This document shows, piece by piece, positions 1 to 6,990 of a stretch of 10,238 nucleotides of DNA. A program made the position numbers and the translations under genes. The notes beneath the pieces were generated by a model. It was given only the letters and a program-made list of their open reading frames with translations. It ran no database searches and was not told the origin of the DNA. Within the stretch, counting starts at the first letter, position 1. Every line of letters begins with the position of its first letter. The DNA is from Dunaliella salina (lineage: Eukaryota; Chlorophyta; Chlorophyceae; Chlamydomonadales; Dunaliellaceae), in the NCBI GenBank assembly GCA_002284615.2, contig MU069617.1, positions 220,822-231,059 on the forward strand, written 5' to 3'.

Positions 1-599
1 AATGCGAAAAGGTGCGCACTTGAAAATGATAACTTGTGTCAGGGGCGCGGAAGTGATGTGCACATGAAAAACAAATTTTTTCTGATATGGGTGCGGAATG
101 AGTGTGTCTCTGTGCGGTAAAGCATGTCTCAGGCTCCAAAGGATGCCACCGCAGCTCAATCCCTTGGCTGGACCTTACAGGAGGTATTGCTTGCTTGTTT
201 TGCTCTTGCAGGGGCGATGGTTATCAGTTCATCCCTTTTACACTGAATGAAAAAGAGATGGAGATGTAAGCTGATAGTGGACATGTTCGCCTTTCCGTTC
301 CTATGCTCCTTTGTTGGTTTTTTGGTCTCTTTTTTGGGAAGAGAAATGCTGCTAGGTTGAGTTCTTTTCCCGTGTATACCCTCTAGTGGTCATTAACTCT
401 CAGGTGTTCATTCTGGAGGTAGTATTGCTTTGCATGTATGAAGCCTTCCTCCAAGATTCGGCTCCTGGGAAAGAACGTAGGAATTTTCTGTGCTCATCCA
501 CATCTTGCTGCTCTGCTCTGGAACTGGCCTTTGTCTCTCGACAGGCATTGGCCTTCCCTCGAATTACTGGGGTCACATGAAATCAGTCTTGCAGGGTTG
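1..599. other. Unassigned sequence, no gene recognised
   Basis: Short open frames are present on both strands, but none shows a recognisable domain or family motif and none is longer than about 95 codons. There is a T-rich stretch near 300-345. A pyrimidine-rich run ending in a CAG near 200-212 could pass for an intron 3' end, but no exon could be built around it. This is the left flank of LINE copy A. Confidence 0.6.
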
Positions 600-629
600 C
601 AGATATTAGGAAAAGGAGTTAAAAATCAA
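600..629. repeat. Target-site duplication of LINE copy A, left copy
   Basis: These 30 bases, beginning CAGATATTAGGAAAAGGAGT, recur at 1397-1426 in direct orientation with a single difference (T against A) near the middle. They lie directly against the 3' tail of LINE copy A. A long direct repeat flanking a 5'-truncated LINE is what target-primed reverse transcription produces. Confidence 0.9.
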
Positions 630-645
630 GGTTACAAGGTTACAA
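630..645 (-). promoter_or_regulatory. Tandem TTGTAACC tail with stop codon and TGTAA signals (copy A)
   Basis: On the minus strand the element ends TTGTAACC-TTGTAACC. The first unit supplies the TAA stop (codons TTG TAA), leaving almost no 3' UTR. TGTAA is the usual polyadenylation signal of chlorophyte nuclear genes, so each unit may also act as that signal; this role is inferred. The same double unit ends copy B. Confidence 0.65.
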
Positions 646-1396
646 TTGGGTTTGACCTTCAGCCAGGTTGTTTGGCTGCTCGGCCTGATGAACTGTTCCA
701 TCCAAAGAATAAATATCCATGAGATTAGAAACAAAACGATAAGTCTCATTAGTTTGGTCTTGTAAGAAATGAAAGACATCCTCAGAACTAGCCTGAGTGT
801 AGTAAAAAGCGCCTGTCTCGTCCTGAAGAACTCTGAGAGCAGAGGGGAAATCAGAAAAGAGATGTTCATAAGTCCTTCTAAGAGAACACACAGGACCGCA
901 AGAACAAAGGAACACAACATGTTTTTCATCTTGAAGTCCTCCAAGGTCACATTTATCACAAACTGAAGTGTGCTCCTGCCAAAGTGATGTCTCAACTCTT
1001 AGGGTGTGTGCATGCAATCGAAAGCGTGCGATGTTTCTCAGCATATGCTTGCCTAAATCAAGACGCAAATACCTAGGGACAAAAAAGGGCGCTCCATAAG
1101 CAGCCAAAGGCTTCAAAGGGAGAGCCACCCATTGATGATACTTGGCTAATTTGTTCACACGCTCATTGTGCTCTGCCAAGGCAGCCGCATTCCAAACGCC
1201 TCATAGCCTTTTTCTCAGATCAACAACGAACTCCTTCAGTGCTACTGGCTGCCCTGAACGCACACTTTGAATAAACATATTGCACCTGTCCAAGCCATTA
1301 CATGTTGCCAAAAACTCTGAGGTCCAACATTTACGAGATATGCAGCTCATGTCAACATCTGCTTGCAGCACCTTGCAAAGTGTAGTACTGAAGGTC
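640..1396 (-). pseudogene. LINE ORF C-terminal zinc-finger domain (copy A), one in-frame stop
   Basis: Read on the minus strand from the insertion edge, one frame runs to the TAA at 640-642. It is interrupted only by a TGA at 1201-1203, where copy C has Arg (C: ADLRHRLRAVW; A: VDLRKRL-stop-GVW), consistent with a CGA to TGA change. The 179 codons downstream contain RNIARFRLHAHTLRVET, matching RNVSRFRLRAHRLKVET in C. A Cys-x2-Cys-x9-His-x4-Cys pattern (CDKC ... H ... C) follows, then LRRTYEHLF and a C-terminal NNLAEGQTQL. This is the zinc-finger region found downstream of the RT in some LINE proteins and thought to bind nucleic acid. The frame begins without a start codon of its own, being truncated. 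Any apparent start near 1179 is a TTG inside the frame, not a real initiation site. Confidence 0.88.
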
Positions 1397-1426
1397 CAGA
1401 TATTAGGAAAAGGAGTAAAAAATCAA
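1397..1426. repeat. Target-site duplication of LINE copy A, right copy
   Basis: This is the partner of the repeat at 600-629, matching 29 of 30 positions in direct orientation. It marks the truncated 5' side of the minus-strand insertion. A 30-bp duplication is long for a LINE, but within the range reported for non-LTR elements. Confidence 0.9.
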
Positions 1427-2355
1427 TCTCTCAGGCAGGAGGGTAGAAATTTTTTCTGGAATGTGCATGAGAATGTTGCCCTGGACCCCCCTGAGGGACC
1501 ATCCCACGCATAAACCTCCCTCCCAGTGCCCCTACCCGGACAATGAGGGTACCAATGAAAAGAAAAGAAAAGGCTCCGCAAGCCAGAGGCCGAGTGCATT
1601 AAGGGAAGGCCTACTAACAAAGAAGCTAGCAAGGTAGCAGTGGCCTCACCAGAAGGGTACTAATATTTTCCTCTTTTTTTTGCATCCATCTACATACTCA
1701 CTGCGCCAAAAAATAAGTTGCAGCAGAGTTATGGGGCAAAAGTGAGCAGGGGACGCCAATGTATAGCTGGCCTTCCAGGCATTCGCAGCTGGCAAGCCCG
1801 CAGATGGCCCTCTTAACCTTACCAACCAAAAACTCGACAAACATGCTGCACATTTGCCTTCACACCCCTTGCTGCTTACACTCGTATGCAAGGCACTGAC
1901 TCCCAGCCATGTACACCCCCCCCACCCTTTCCCCAATTCGCACTAGAAGGGTGCCAATTGACGGTTTTTGATCCCATCATGGGATTCATGGCATGAATCC
2001 GATGACGTGTTTGGATGTCTGTAGAAGTGTCCCTCAGAAAAATTCTGGAAGGGGGGGGGTCCCAAAAAGTCTAGACTCCCCTGAGAGACCCCTTCCCCCC
2101 CCGACCATCTCCAATTGACCAATATTTACATCAATCGGTAGCTCTTGAGACCAGAAGTCCGTGCACATAGTGCATAAAGAATTGACACGTGCAATCCAAA
2201 AGTTCAACGAACTCTAGCCTCCTGTCTCAGGCTTCAGGTAAGGTTACATCGCTTTATCTGTCACAAAGGCAGCTGAGCGGAAACATAGGGGGCTGTAACC
2301 AGACCAGTTCAAGCAAAAAGAATGAAAGCAGTGCTCAAAACTCAGGCACAGCATC
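1427..2355. other. Unassigned sequence, no gene recognised
   Basis: No convincing reading frame was found; the open frames here (77-96 codons) have no recognisable motif. The stretch holds homopolymer-like C runs near 1914-1930 and 2093-2102 and a G run near 2050-2058. A short phrase around CCCCTGAGGGACC near 1489 recurs in altered form (CCCCTGAGAGACC) near 2080. A palindrome cluster at 1971-2000 is listed separately. Confidence 0.55.
1971..2000. repeat. Two overlapping short palindromes
   Basis: ATCCCAT-C-ATGGGAT (1971-1985) is a perfect 7-bp inverted repeat with a one-base loop. It overlaps GGATTCAT-GGC-ATGAATCC (1982-2000), an 8-bp perfect inverted repeat with a three-base loop. They share bases, so only one hairpin could form at a time. 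No function is known. Confidence 0.7.
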
Positions 2356-2620
2356 TCAAGCATGAGACATAAATTTGGCTAATGATAAGGCATCAGCTTG
2401 GTTTATGAAGTCTCTGAGGCGTGTTGGACTACCAGGAGGTGCACAGCCGAACAAATGAAGGTACTGAGTGTGCAAGTCCCAGAATAATGTGCTCTGCGCC
2501 TTGCACTGTGTGTCGCATTTGTTGCATCTCAGGCTTAAGATTTTCGGAGGGAAAAGGCCATCAGTTACCATGCAATTTCATTTGATAGGTATTGTTGGAA
2601 TTTCCAAGGCCTGGTGCCCA
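2356..2620 (-). pseudogene. LINE C-terminal domain remnant (copy F), strongly decayed
   Basis: Read on the minus strand, the sequence gives LRCNKCDT (the C-x2-C half of the zinc finger). In a neighbouring frame VQGAEHIIL follows, corresponding to LQDEKHVVF of copy A. Back in the first frame comes DLHTQYLHLF, corresponding to DLRRKYAYLF of copy C, and then RLRDFINQ, resembling VQDFLLLH of C. The order and spacing agree with the LINE C-terminal domain, but at least two frame changes are needed, and the final Cys of the finger appears lost. Upstream, EIAW may correspond to VETSLW of copy A. No tail or duplication was found, so the ends are uncertain. It could be a chance assembly of short matches, but the order argues for homology. 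Confidence 0.6.
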
Positions 2621-3484
2621 ACTGGAGGCCTGGCAGCAACAGCATCATCACATATATCAGTTAGTGAGCACGGTGCCCTTGATCAATTCAGGAAACTAGG
2701 AACTGACTCACAAAGATTTGCCAAAATTGCATGAAAGCTCCACGCATTCTGCATGATTTGCACATGAAATTGCTTCAACTAGAGGTGCTATCAAAAACAT
2801 CGTCACATAAAATTAGGGGCCTTCAGGGGCCAGATAGATTGGCTGCTGGCATTATTGAGGGGGGCAACGGGCCAAAATTGTGAAATATTTTCCCACCAAT
2901 ATTTTCCAAGTTTGACCATGCCAACCATGCCAACTACTGTAGTAACAGTAAAAACAACGTTCACCAAAAAATGGCAGAAGTCTGTTGACCCCAGATCACT
3001 CTCCTGGCCTGAGATCCCCCCTCATATGGTCCACAGCTCCACCCTGGGACCAATTATCACTCCCACGATCTTGTCATTATAACTCATATGTGATGTTGAC
3101 ATCCTGCATATTTCAAAAAGGGAAAATGAAGGTCTATTATTGACCTGTTTGCCACCCTGTGCCAGATTCTCTATGAAGAATGGCTGAAAATCTGTATCAG
3201 ACCAACAGCTGGGTCTTCCCACTTCACTTTTTTTTGCAATGATATTCTTTTGGTACAAGGACTTCAAGTCACCAAAAATCACCTAATTGGTTAGTGGGTG
3301 GTTTTGGGGAAGTTGGATGATCTTGGGGTTATGCCACGGCCGAATGGAGGCATGTTGCCCCAAACTAACACCTTTCCAGCGTGGGCGCGTTGAATAGACA
3401 GTTTGGTGCTAAGTTTGGAAGGTGGTGACCAGGGCCACCTTGCCTTGGGTTCAGCACCCCCATTTCAGGCCTCCGTCGCCCCCC
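2621..3484. other. Unassigned sequence, no gene recognised
   Basis: Minus-strand and plus-strand frames of 75-88 codons occur, but none carries a motif I recognise. The part up to about 2830 may include an older, unreadable upstream portion of copy F. The stretch at about 3436-3484 may include the eroded 3' end of fragment E, because a protein-level match to E's family fades there. Confidence 0.5.
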
Positions 3485-4012
3485 TCTGAAGGAGTCCTGA
3501 GATCGGAAGGAAAAGGATCAGTCTCATTGTCTTGATTTTGTGAAAGACAGGAGTCACCATCAGAAGAAGCTCAAGAGCAGTTGAAGGCGCCTGTGTCATG
3601 CAAAGCTACAAGGTTTACAAGAAAGGAGCCATCAGTCAAAATGCATGACTGCGATGCTTCAAGCAACGAAGGAAATTTTGCAGAATGTAATTTTTTATGC
3701 AATGCTACTCTGTGTGTTGGGAAGCCAAAGTAAAGATTGTTTTTTCGTCTTGCAACCTCAGATTTAGAAGGCTCCTAAATCACACAAACAACATTGAGCT
3801 GTATGCCCTTACCAGCGGAAAGTCTCAGCTCTGAGTGTATGTGCACGCAACCAAAAGCATGCAATGTTTCTCTGCGTATGCCTACCAAAGAAAACGTTCC
3901 TAGGAACATGGAAGGGCTTGCATAGGCAGGGACACATGACTGCTAGGCTATAAATTAAGATAGCAAATTTATCAAGCAGATGGGGAAAGGGTCCAAGTCT
4001 GCCAGGACCAGC
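3485..4012 (-). pseudogene. LINE C-terminal domain remnant E, downstream half of the split D/E copy
   Basis: On the minus strand, PFHVPRN is followed by RNIACFWLRAHTLRAET, close to APFFVPRY and RNIARFRLHAHTLRVET of copy A. The match continues across a TAA (3809-3811) and further frame changes through CCLCDLGAF (A: CDKCDLGGL), LQDEK, VALHKKLH, DTGAF, ASSDGD and NETDPFPSDL (A: ETGAF, ASSEDV, NETYRFVSNL). The zinc finger is damaged. Relative to A there is an extra segment of about 20 codons before DTGAF. Nucleotide similarity to A extends up to CGGCTGGTCCTGGCAGA (minus strand) at about 3997-4013, exactly where plus-strand copy B begins. The missing upstream part of the domain reappears on the same strand at 6804-6990 (fragment D). 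Confidence 0.82.
4004..4012. repeat. Candidate target-site duplication of the B/X insertion, left copy
   Basis: AGGACCAGC here corresponds to AGGACACCAGC at 6804-6814, in direct orientation with a 2-base difference in length. In the alignment to copy A both stretches occupy the same place (minus strand GCGGCTGCCTT in A), so the two halves of the split LINE overlap by this short stretch. That is what a target-site duplication should look like. Confidence 0.6.
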
Positions 4013-4966
4013 CGACCTATTAATGGTAGTGCTTGCCATGCTCTTGACTTTATCCCCCATACCTTTCTAAAACATGCATGCACTGAAGTAAATCAGGATA
4101 CTGGAAGAGTTTACCTGGACCTAATGTTTTCACACCGATTGTTTCGAAGCTTTTGTATGCTTTTCAAAAAGGCCACTATTCCTCCCGAGTGGAAGGTCGC
4201 CAAGACAACTCCGCGCATAAGAAGGCTCCATTGTGCATGCATACAACCATCGGATGCTTGCAGTAAGTGGTACTTTGTACTGCCTGTATATGCAAATGTA
4301 CCACGTACATTACGACAAGATTGGTGCGCACAGACCCAACGATTCCTGATTCTCAATTTGGCTTTTTTCCTGGACGCAGTACACTCCAGCCTCTCTTTAT
4401 TTTGAGGCGCTTGAAAAACGCTGCACATACGTACAAGCCACATGGCTCTCCTCGACTTTTTGCTGCGTTTATTGACTTCCAACAAGCATGGCTCAGTACC
4501 TAGACAATGTCTGTGGGGATATCTACGGCAAAGTCACATTCCCAATCACTTGCTTGAAGCCCTGAAAAACTTACATCATGATGATGAGTATGTTTTGATA
4601 GATGGGGATAAGCAGGCCCGACTCACGGCGTTTAACAAGGTTGTCTTCTGTCTCCACTACTCTTTTCAATGTACTTAAATGATATTAACGCTTATGAAGG
4701 TATTGATGGAGCATGCACCAGCACGCCGAACTTTAATGTGTCCCACCTTTTATACGCAGATGATCTGTGCCTGACTTTTAATTTCCCACATGATTTGCAA
4801 AACATGTTGAACCGTCTTCAAGCATATTCACAGAAAAGTTCTTATCTGTCAACTCACAGAAATCTGTCATTGTTTGTTTCAATTCTAGAACAAGCAACTT
4901 ATCTGTACTTCTTTATAACCCGGAACGATTACCCTATTCTGACTGGTGGAGGGGGCACACAACAGT

Positions 4967-4991
4967 TTTTCTTTTCTTTTCTTTTCTTTTC
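4967..4991 (+). repeat. TTTTC pentanucleotide array (5 units) inside LINE copy B
   Basis: Five perfect TTTTC units interrupt the coding sequence of copy B between a segment reading LPYSDWW and the conserved YPGMMFDKT. Related LINE proteins keep only a short spacer before the equivalent YLG motif, so the array most likely grew after the copy was already dead. Confidence 0.85.
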
Positions 4992-6129
4992 TGATAATTT
5001 TTGTTACCCGGGGATGATGTTTGACAAAACCTAGATCTAAACAAGGCTGCTGTAGAAGCCCTCAAGCCGTGCATGGCAAGCATGGCAAGAGTACGTACTT
5101 ATGCACACCAATTCCACGGAACACATCGCTTCCATGCAAATGTTCGGCTTTTCAAAATCTATGTCATCCCTCCTGGTATGCACACCAGTCAGACTTGGGC
5201 TAAGTCTTATTTTCAACAGGGTCATGAGATGGACGACTGTATCCAGAAATGGCTATTGAGATTTTTCAAATCCATGCTGGGAGTCAGAACGTCAGCACCC
5301 TCCTGGAGTGTTCTATGAGAATATGGTATTGAGCCAATTCAGTTCAACTGGTTGAAAGCTTGTGCTTGCCTTCACAATTCCCTCATCCACTGCAACAGTC
5401 CTCTTTTTCACAAGGTTTTCTATGCGGACGTATCCCTTAGCAACAAAACCCCTTCTTGCTGGTTTTCACACTTCCTGCTCGGCATCAATGGACTATGTCA
5501 TGCTCATACTTTCCAACAACAAATTCACACAGGCAATCCCTTGGGTTTGAGTCAGCTTGTATTGAATCTCAGGGCATGACATCCTCCTTACTGGAGACAA
5601 CGTTTATTTTCTTTGAATGTCAACCCCGTGATATCAATAGCAAGAAGTGTACCTATCATCACTGGTGTGCCCTCCCAACTAGTTATGTTCATGATACCTT
5701 TTCACCATACATCCTTCCTATCTTGATCTACCTGATCACATTGTCTGCATCGTGGCTTGTTTCCGATTACTTTTTCACAACTTGAGGATTGAACAAGCCA
5801 GTTGGAATGACAATATCCGTCCGATATGTGATCTCTGTGACACTCGGGTTCAGAGATGAACAGCATGTAATTTCCAAATGTATTCACCCCCACGTCTGCA
5901 ACCTTTGAAAGAGTGTGCTTCTCTTTTTTCAGGTCCTCTCTTACCCCTCTCAACCAATGTCACTCGGATGGCTCCTTACTTGCCTGCATTTCACCATGTT
6001 CACTTGCATGAAATGTTTTCTAGCTTCATGAACCAGAACAATAATAAGCTACCTCCTTTTATCCAAGAAATTTTTCCTTTTTATGAACAGGCTAGCAGTC
6101 AGTCGTTTTGACTGGAGGCCTCCTTTTCC

Positions 6130-6145
6130 TTGTAACCTTGTAACC
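6130..6145 (+). promoter_or_regulatory. Tandem TTGTAACC tail with stop codon and TGTAA signals (copy B)
   Basis: Copy B ends with TTGTAACC twice, the same double unit as copy A. The first unit again supplies the terminal stop (TTG TAA at 6130-6135, in frame with the C-terminal segment). Each unit contains TGTAA, the chlorophyte-type polyadenylation signal. Unlike in A, no direct duplication follows immediately; the sequence continues into element X. Confidence 0.6.
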
Positions 6146-6314
6146 TCATGACCTTGCCATACCGTAGCGACACTGGGGGTTTTACGATTAATTAAATAAT
6201 TATTGCGGCATCTCGTAATACGGAGTGATTTTTAAAATTACTTTTTCCAAGTGCTCGTAAAAGATGCGGGTTTGTATTTATTAAGCAATTAGTAAGGCTG
6301 CACAATGCAGCTAC

Positions 6315-6653
6315 ATGTCCCCGGGACAAAGAACCCTGTTTGACATGGGAGCTGCCAAGCATGCAAGATGTGGCAGCTAAGCTTAAGGCTGCTGCAGGTG
6401 TGGGGGAAGCAGGCAGGGGAAGCGTGCTTGGAGAAGCTTGCAGGCATTGTTCATGACTTTATGGACCCCACTCAGGGCGAGGGGACAGGCAGGGGCAGGG
6501 GCAGGGGCAGGGGCTGGAGCAAGGGCAAGAGGAGCAGAGGGCGAGGAAGGGCTTCCACTGGAAGTTCCAGGAACCGATGAAGGGTCCGAGGTCACCACGG
6601 AATCCTCAGATGAAGAGATGGAAGAGCCTGCAGGAGGGGTTCGCAAACTTTGA
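6315..6653 (+). other. Possible broken reading frame in the GC-rich core of element X
   Basis: One frame starts MSPGQRTLFDMGAAKHARCG at 6315 and meets TAA at 6378 and again 6 bases later. It then stays open to the TAG/TGA-type end near 6653, with an Ala-Gly repeat (from the GGGGCA array) and an acidic end, EGSEVTTESSDEEMEEPAGG. The overlapping frame gives an Arg-Gly repeat instead. I do not recognise the protein. The acidic, serine-rich end has the look of real coding sequence, but the repeat and the stops make this uncertain. Confidence 0.25.
6491..6514 (+). repeat. AGGGGC hexanucleotide array (4 units)
   Basis: Four perfect AGGGGC units, with degenerate units on either side, lie in the GC-rich core of element X. 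They would encode Gly-Arg, Ala-Gly or Gly-Gln dipeptide repeats depending on frame. Confidence 0.85.
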
Positions 6654-6803
6654 CTTGTTTTGGCGGACCTCGTAAACCCTTAATGCTCGCAAATTAGTTA
6701 ATGTAATTATTTTGGGACCTAGTAATAAATCAGTGTCGTAATACATTAGTGTCGCTACGTTACTCCCCAGAATCATAAGCATGGTTACGAGGTTACGAGA
6801 AAG

Positions 6804-6814
6804 AAGGACACCAG
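6804..6814. repeat. Candidate target-site duplication of the B/X insertion, right copy
   Basis: AGGACACCAGC is the right-hand partner of AGGACCAGC at 4004-4012. It lies directly where LINE fragment D stops matching copy A. Confidence 0.6.
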
Positions 6815-6990
6815 CATTCCACACACTTTTCAGCATTTCTTCAAATCCATAACTAAGTCCTTTATGACTTTAGGCCGACCACAGTGGACGCAATGTGTGA
6901 AACAGTCCAGACCGGCGCCTGCCGACACCAACTCTCCAAAAACACTACTCATGTCAACACCTGCTCCAAGCACCATAGGCATGGCAGCAG
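6804..6990 (-). pseudogene. LINE C-terminal domain remnant D, upstream half of the split D/E copy
   Basis: On the minus strand the reading is VLGAGVDMSS, then GLDCFTHCVHCGRPKVIKDL, VMDLKK and, after a one-base frame change, MLKSVWNAGVL. Copy A has VLQADVDMSC, GLDRCNMF, SGQPVALKEFVVDLRK and GVWNAAAL in the same order, and several stretches also match as nucleotides (for example GTGTTGACATGAG against ATGTTGACATGAG). The match stops at the point where fragment E's begins on the same strand, so D and E together give one continuous C-terminal domain. The upper end near 6976-6990 falls close to the same protein position where copies A and C begin. Confidence 0.75.

Larger units (their letters stand above)
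630..1396 (-). mobile_element. LINE copy A, 5'-truncated non-LTR retrotransposon (767 bp)
   Basis: This insertion is bounded exactly by the direct repeats at 600-629 and 1397-1426, so both ends are defined. On the minus strand it starts inside coding sequence and ends in two copies of TTGTAACC (630-645), directly followed by the duplication. It holds only the C-terminal part of the LINE protein; the endonuclease and reverse-transcriptase domains are absent, so this copy cannot move by itself. The near-perfect duplication and the nearly open frame suggest a fairly recent insertion. The protein resembles copy C, and nucleotide similarity to fragments D and E is also visible. It therefore belongs to the same LINE group but probably to a different subfamily from C, whose tail differs. 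Confidence 0.9.
4013..6145 (+). pseudogene. LINE copy B: reverse transcriptase plus C-terminal zinc-finger domain, multiply frameshifted
   Basis: The conserved order of a non-LTR reverse transcriptase is present but spread over several frames. TIPPEWKVAK lies at about 4175-4208, followed by NHRMLAVSGTLY (about 4236-4274) and QFGFFPGRSTLQPLFILRRL (4354-4413). Then come FIDFQQA (motif A; 4465-4485, with the usual following AYD disrupted), a damaged LSPLLFSMYLNDI (from 4648), LLYADD (catalytic YADD at 4753-4764) and YPGMMFDKT (from 5005). The C-terminal region follows: CIQKWLLRFF (about 5253-5282), YADVSLSNKT (about 5421-5450), LRIEQASW, and a zinc finger with CDLC (5827-5838), His (5864-5866) and Cys (5879-5881) divided by a frameshift. 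It ends with a TGA at 6109-6111 and LEASFSL-stop at 6133-6135. A pentanucleotide array has expanded within it. The N-terminal endonuclease is missing. The left edge at 4013 is inferred from the break in fragment E. Confidence 0.88.
6129..6799. mobile_element. Element X: inverted-repeat-bounded segment, possible non-autonomous DNA transposon
   Basis: CTTGTAACCTTGTAACC (6129-6145) is mirrored by GGTTACGAGGTTACGAG (6783-6799), 15 of 17 positions as inverted repeat. Further in, CGTAGCGACACT (6163-6174) is mirrored exactly by AGTGTCGCTACG (6748-6759), and a TTACGA follows inside both arms. A dinucleotide TA lies just outside the inner repeats (6160-6161 and 6761-6762), which would suit a Tc1/mariner-like element of 599 bp at 6162-6760. 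The arms are AT-rich with repeated TCGTAA words; the core (about 6310-6655) is GC-rich. No transposase is visible. Alternatives: the outer repeats are the two strands of copy B's own 3' hairpin with the inner element inserted in its loop, or they are tails of two LINEs lying end to end. Confidence 0.55.

Noticed and set aside
3022..3282. 86-codon minus-strand frame
   Set aside because: No motif, domain or similarity to the LINE protein could be seen, and such a length is expected by chance.
3411..3440. AAGGTGG/CCACCTT inverted repeat and nearby TGGTCACC as the 3' tail of fragment E
   Set aside because: The resemblance to the TTGTAACC tail is too weak and no matching duplication was found near 6990.
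6368..6646. Arg-Gly and Ala-Pro repeat proteins on both strands
   Set aside because: Both come from the AGGGGC array; several frames are open because the unit is a multiple of three.
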